From an uncultured Lachnospiraceae bacterium (GTDB lineage: Bacteria; Bacillota; Clostridia; Lachnospirales; Lachnospiraceae): a DNA stretch of 64,000 nucleotides. The notes beneath the pieces were generated by a model. That model ran no database searches. It had not been told where the DNA came from and was given only the letters and a program-made list of their open reading frames with translations. Of this stretch, positions 63,074 to 64,000 are shown in pieces. The DNA is taken from positions 62,001 through 126,000 of the forward strand of contig CAJTLB010000002.1 of the NCBI GenBank assembly GCA_910577045.1. The letters run 5' to 3'. Within the stretch, counting starts at the first letter, position 1. Each line of letters begins with the position of its first letter. Both the position numbers and the translations under genes were made by a program.

Positions 63074-63577
63074 ATGTTTCAAATAAATGTTGATAATCTT
63101 GGCTGGATAGATAATATGGAAAATAACTGTGAAGATTTATGTTTGCATGGCCATGTAGTGGCTTATATTGGAAATAAAAAACTGGAATATAATGCAACGG
63201 TAAGTGCAACTGCATTATATTTGCTAAAATCACTTACAGAAGATCATATTATTTATGAAGATAATCAAATGTTACCCTGCTGTGGGTTCTTTTTAATTGC
63301 AGATAGCACATTAGAAAATGTCACAATATCTGGATGCCCTAATGGTATTGACTGGTCTGTTATCCATAAAGGCGAATATATAGAATTAATTTTAGAAGAT
63401 GGCTCAAAAACAATTGTACCAATCAAAGAATATCAGAATACTGTTTTTCAATTTGCAGATAAAATAGAAGCTTTTTATCAATCAAGCCCTACAAGAATAC
63501 TGCCATCAAATGAATTTGACCGAAATGGATATATTGCTTTCTGGAATGAATGGCACCGAAGAAGAAACCATATATAA
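63074..63577 (+). CDS. Conserved hypothetical protein
   Basis: The 167-residue soluble protein begins MFQINVDNLGWIDNMENNC and contains EDLCLHGHVVAYIGN, LPCCGFFLIAD, GCPNGIDWSVIHKG and FWNEWHRRR. These blocks look conserved, and I recall similar uncharacterised proteins in Firmicutes, some among immunity-type genes, but no function is established. The start has GGGG about 11 bases upstream. A strong terminator follows, and it converges on the SdpI-like gene. Confidence 0.65.
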   Translation: MFQINVDNLGWIDNMENNCEDLCLHGHVVAYIGNKKLEYNATVSATALYLLKSLTEDHIIYEDNQMLPCCGFFLIADSTLENVTISGCPNGIDWSVIHKGEYIELILEDGSKTIVPIKEYQNTVFQFADKIEAFYQSSPTRILPSNEFDRNGYIAFWNEWHRRRNHI

Positions 63578-63612
63578 AAATAGTTTCGCAGGGGACTGCG
63601 AAACTATTTTTA
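63576..63612. terminator. Bidirectional terminator between convergent genes
   Basis: AAAAATAGTTTCGCAG and CTGCGAAACTATTTTT form a 16-bp perfect stem with a GGGA loop, beginning in the TAA of the plus-strand gene. The arm TAGTTTCGCAG also appears in the tandem repeats at 62.8 kb. Confidence 0.85.
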
Positions 63613-63987
63613 TCTTCTTCTCCCATCGGGGTCAAAATTCATTTTTAACTCTTTCTCCACTAAAACAATAGAATATAATAAAGCTGCGATTTGAAATATA
63701 GAAATAACTCCTCCTATTGTCCCAATTATATTTGGATTACTATTTATAAAAGGCAATTGCACTACAATTGTTGGTACTAGCATTATATATCCCATCTTCA
63801 CCCACAATTTTCCACAACAATTATGTGCAAACTGCCATGTTTCTTTATTTTTCATAGACATTTTTGTACGATAGCCATATATACTATTAATTGTTTTTGG
63901 AGTATGCTGATACATCACTTTTCCAAATATTATCATAAGTAATGGGACAATTAAATTACAAGTAAACATAAAAATCCAAAACCACAT
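63610..63987 (-). CDS. SdpI-family membrane protein
   Basis: The 125-residue protein has about three membrane segments. GYRTKMSMKNKETWQFAHNCCGKL matches the SdpI signature (GyRTpxxxxxxexWxxAn). SdpI protects Bacillus cells against the SdpC toxin; most small family members are unstudied. It lies at the window edge, complete, and terminates into the shared hairpin. Confidence 0.82.
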   Translation of the reverse strand: MWFWIFMFTCNLIVPLLMIIFGKVMYQHTPKTINSIYGYRTKMSMKNKETWQFAHNCCGKLWVKMGYIMLVPTIVVQLPFINSNPNIIGTIGGVISIFQIAALLYSIVLVEKELKMNFDPDGRRR

Positions 63988-64000
63988 ATAATCCCCCTCC

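Noticed and set aside
1..64000. tRNA, rRNA and metabolite riboswitches
   Set aside because: I did not recognise any tRNA fold, rRNA segment or known riboswitch consensus by eye; a covariance search would be needed to exclude them.

Overview
The window reads as chromosomal DNA of a low-GC, anaerobic, spore-forming Gram-positive, most likely a member of the Lachnospiraceae. The reasons are AT-rich intergenic DNA, strong GGAGG ribosome binding sites, a clostridial-order ribosomal operon, zinc-type S14, a zinc-LID adenylate kinase, an ECF transporter core, a CotS-like spore coat protein, and a very large pectinase with choline-binding-like repeats. Nearly all long genes lie on the minus strand.

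Region 1 (1-11.8 kb) is accessory. It has a partial unknown gene, a lipoprotein, a BlaI/M56 sensor pair with a visible operator, an acetyltransferase, a decayed SUKH gene, a Na/Pi-type transporter, a second lipoprotein, a WYL regulator with a DfsB/ClbS-like gene and a radical SAM gene, an intact SUKH gene and a histidine phosphatase. Region 2 (11.77-14.43 kb) is a degenerate mobile segment beside rpsI. It holds a truncated and frameshifted sigma factor, a serine resolvase with res-like repeats, a candidate type I toxin/antisense RNA pair and a broken ribbon-helix-helix-like gene. Its left junction truncates the phosphatase.

Region 3 (14.45-36.15 kb) is the S10-spc-alpha ribosomal operon, rpsJ to rplQ, followed by ecfA1-ecfA2-ecfT-truA and a separately promoted rplM-rpsI. 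The infA-rpmJ junction is interrupted by about 0.8 kb. This gap holds two inverted copies of a roughly 227-bp multi-branched palindromic element whose stems differ by compensating base changes. This is the most unusual feature of the window.

Region 4 (36.15-46.5 kb) holds trxB, a MntP-like pump, an HD-GYP response regulator, a CotS-like gene, a CCA-adding-type enzyme, a PuuD-like hydrolase, an SDR reductase, a decayed DUF1538/P-II locus and a Ca2+-type P-ATPase. Region 5 (46.6-64 kb) holds a 2150-residue pectin methylesterase/pectate lyase, two MATE exporters, an AbgT transporter, an Rpn/PD-(D/E)XK protein with a tetrapeptide repeat, and an XRE-ABC exporter operon preceded by three 65-bp tandem repeats. 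An unknown gene and an SdpI-like gene close the window.
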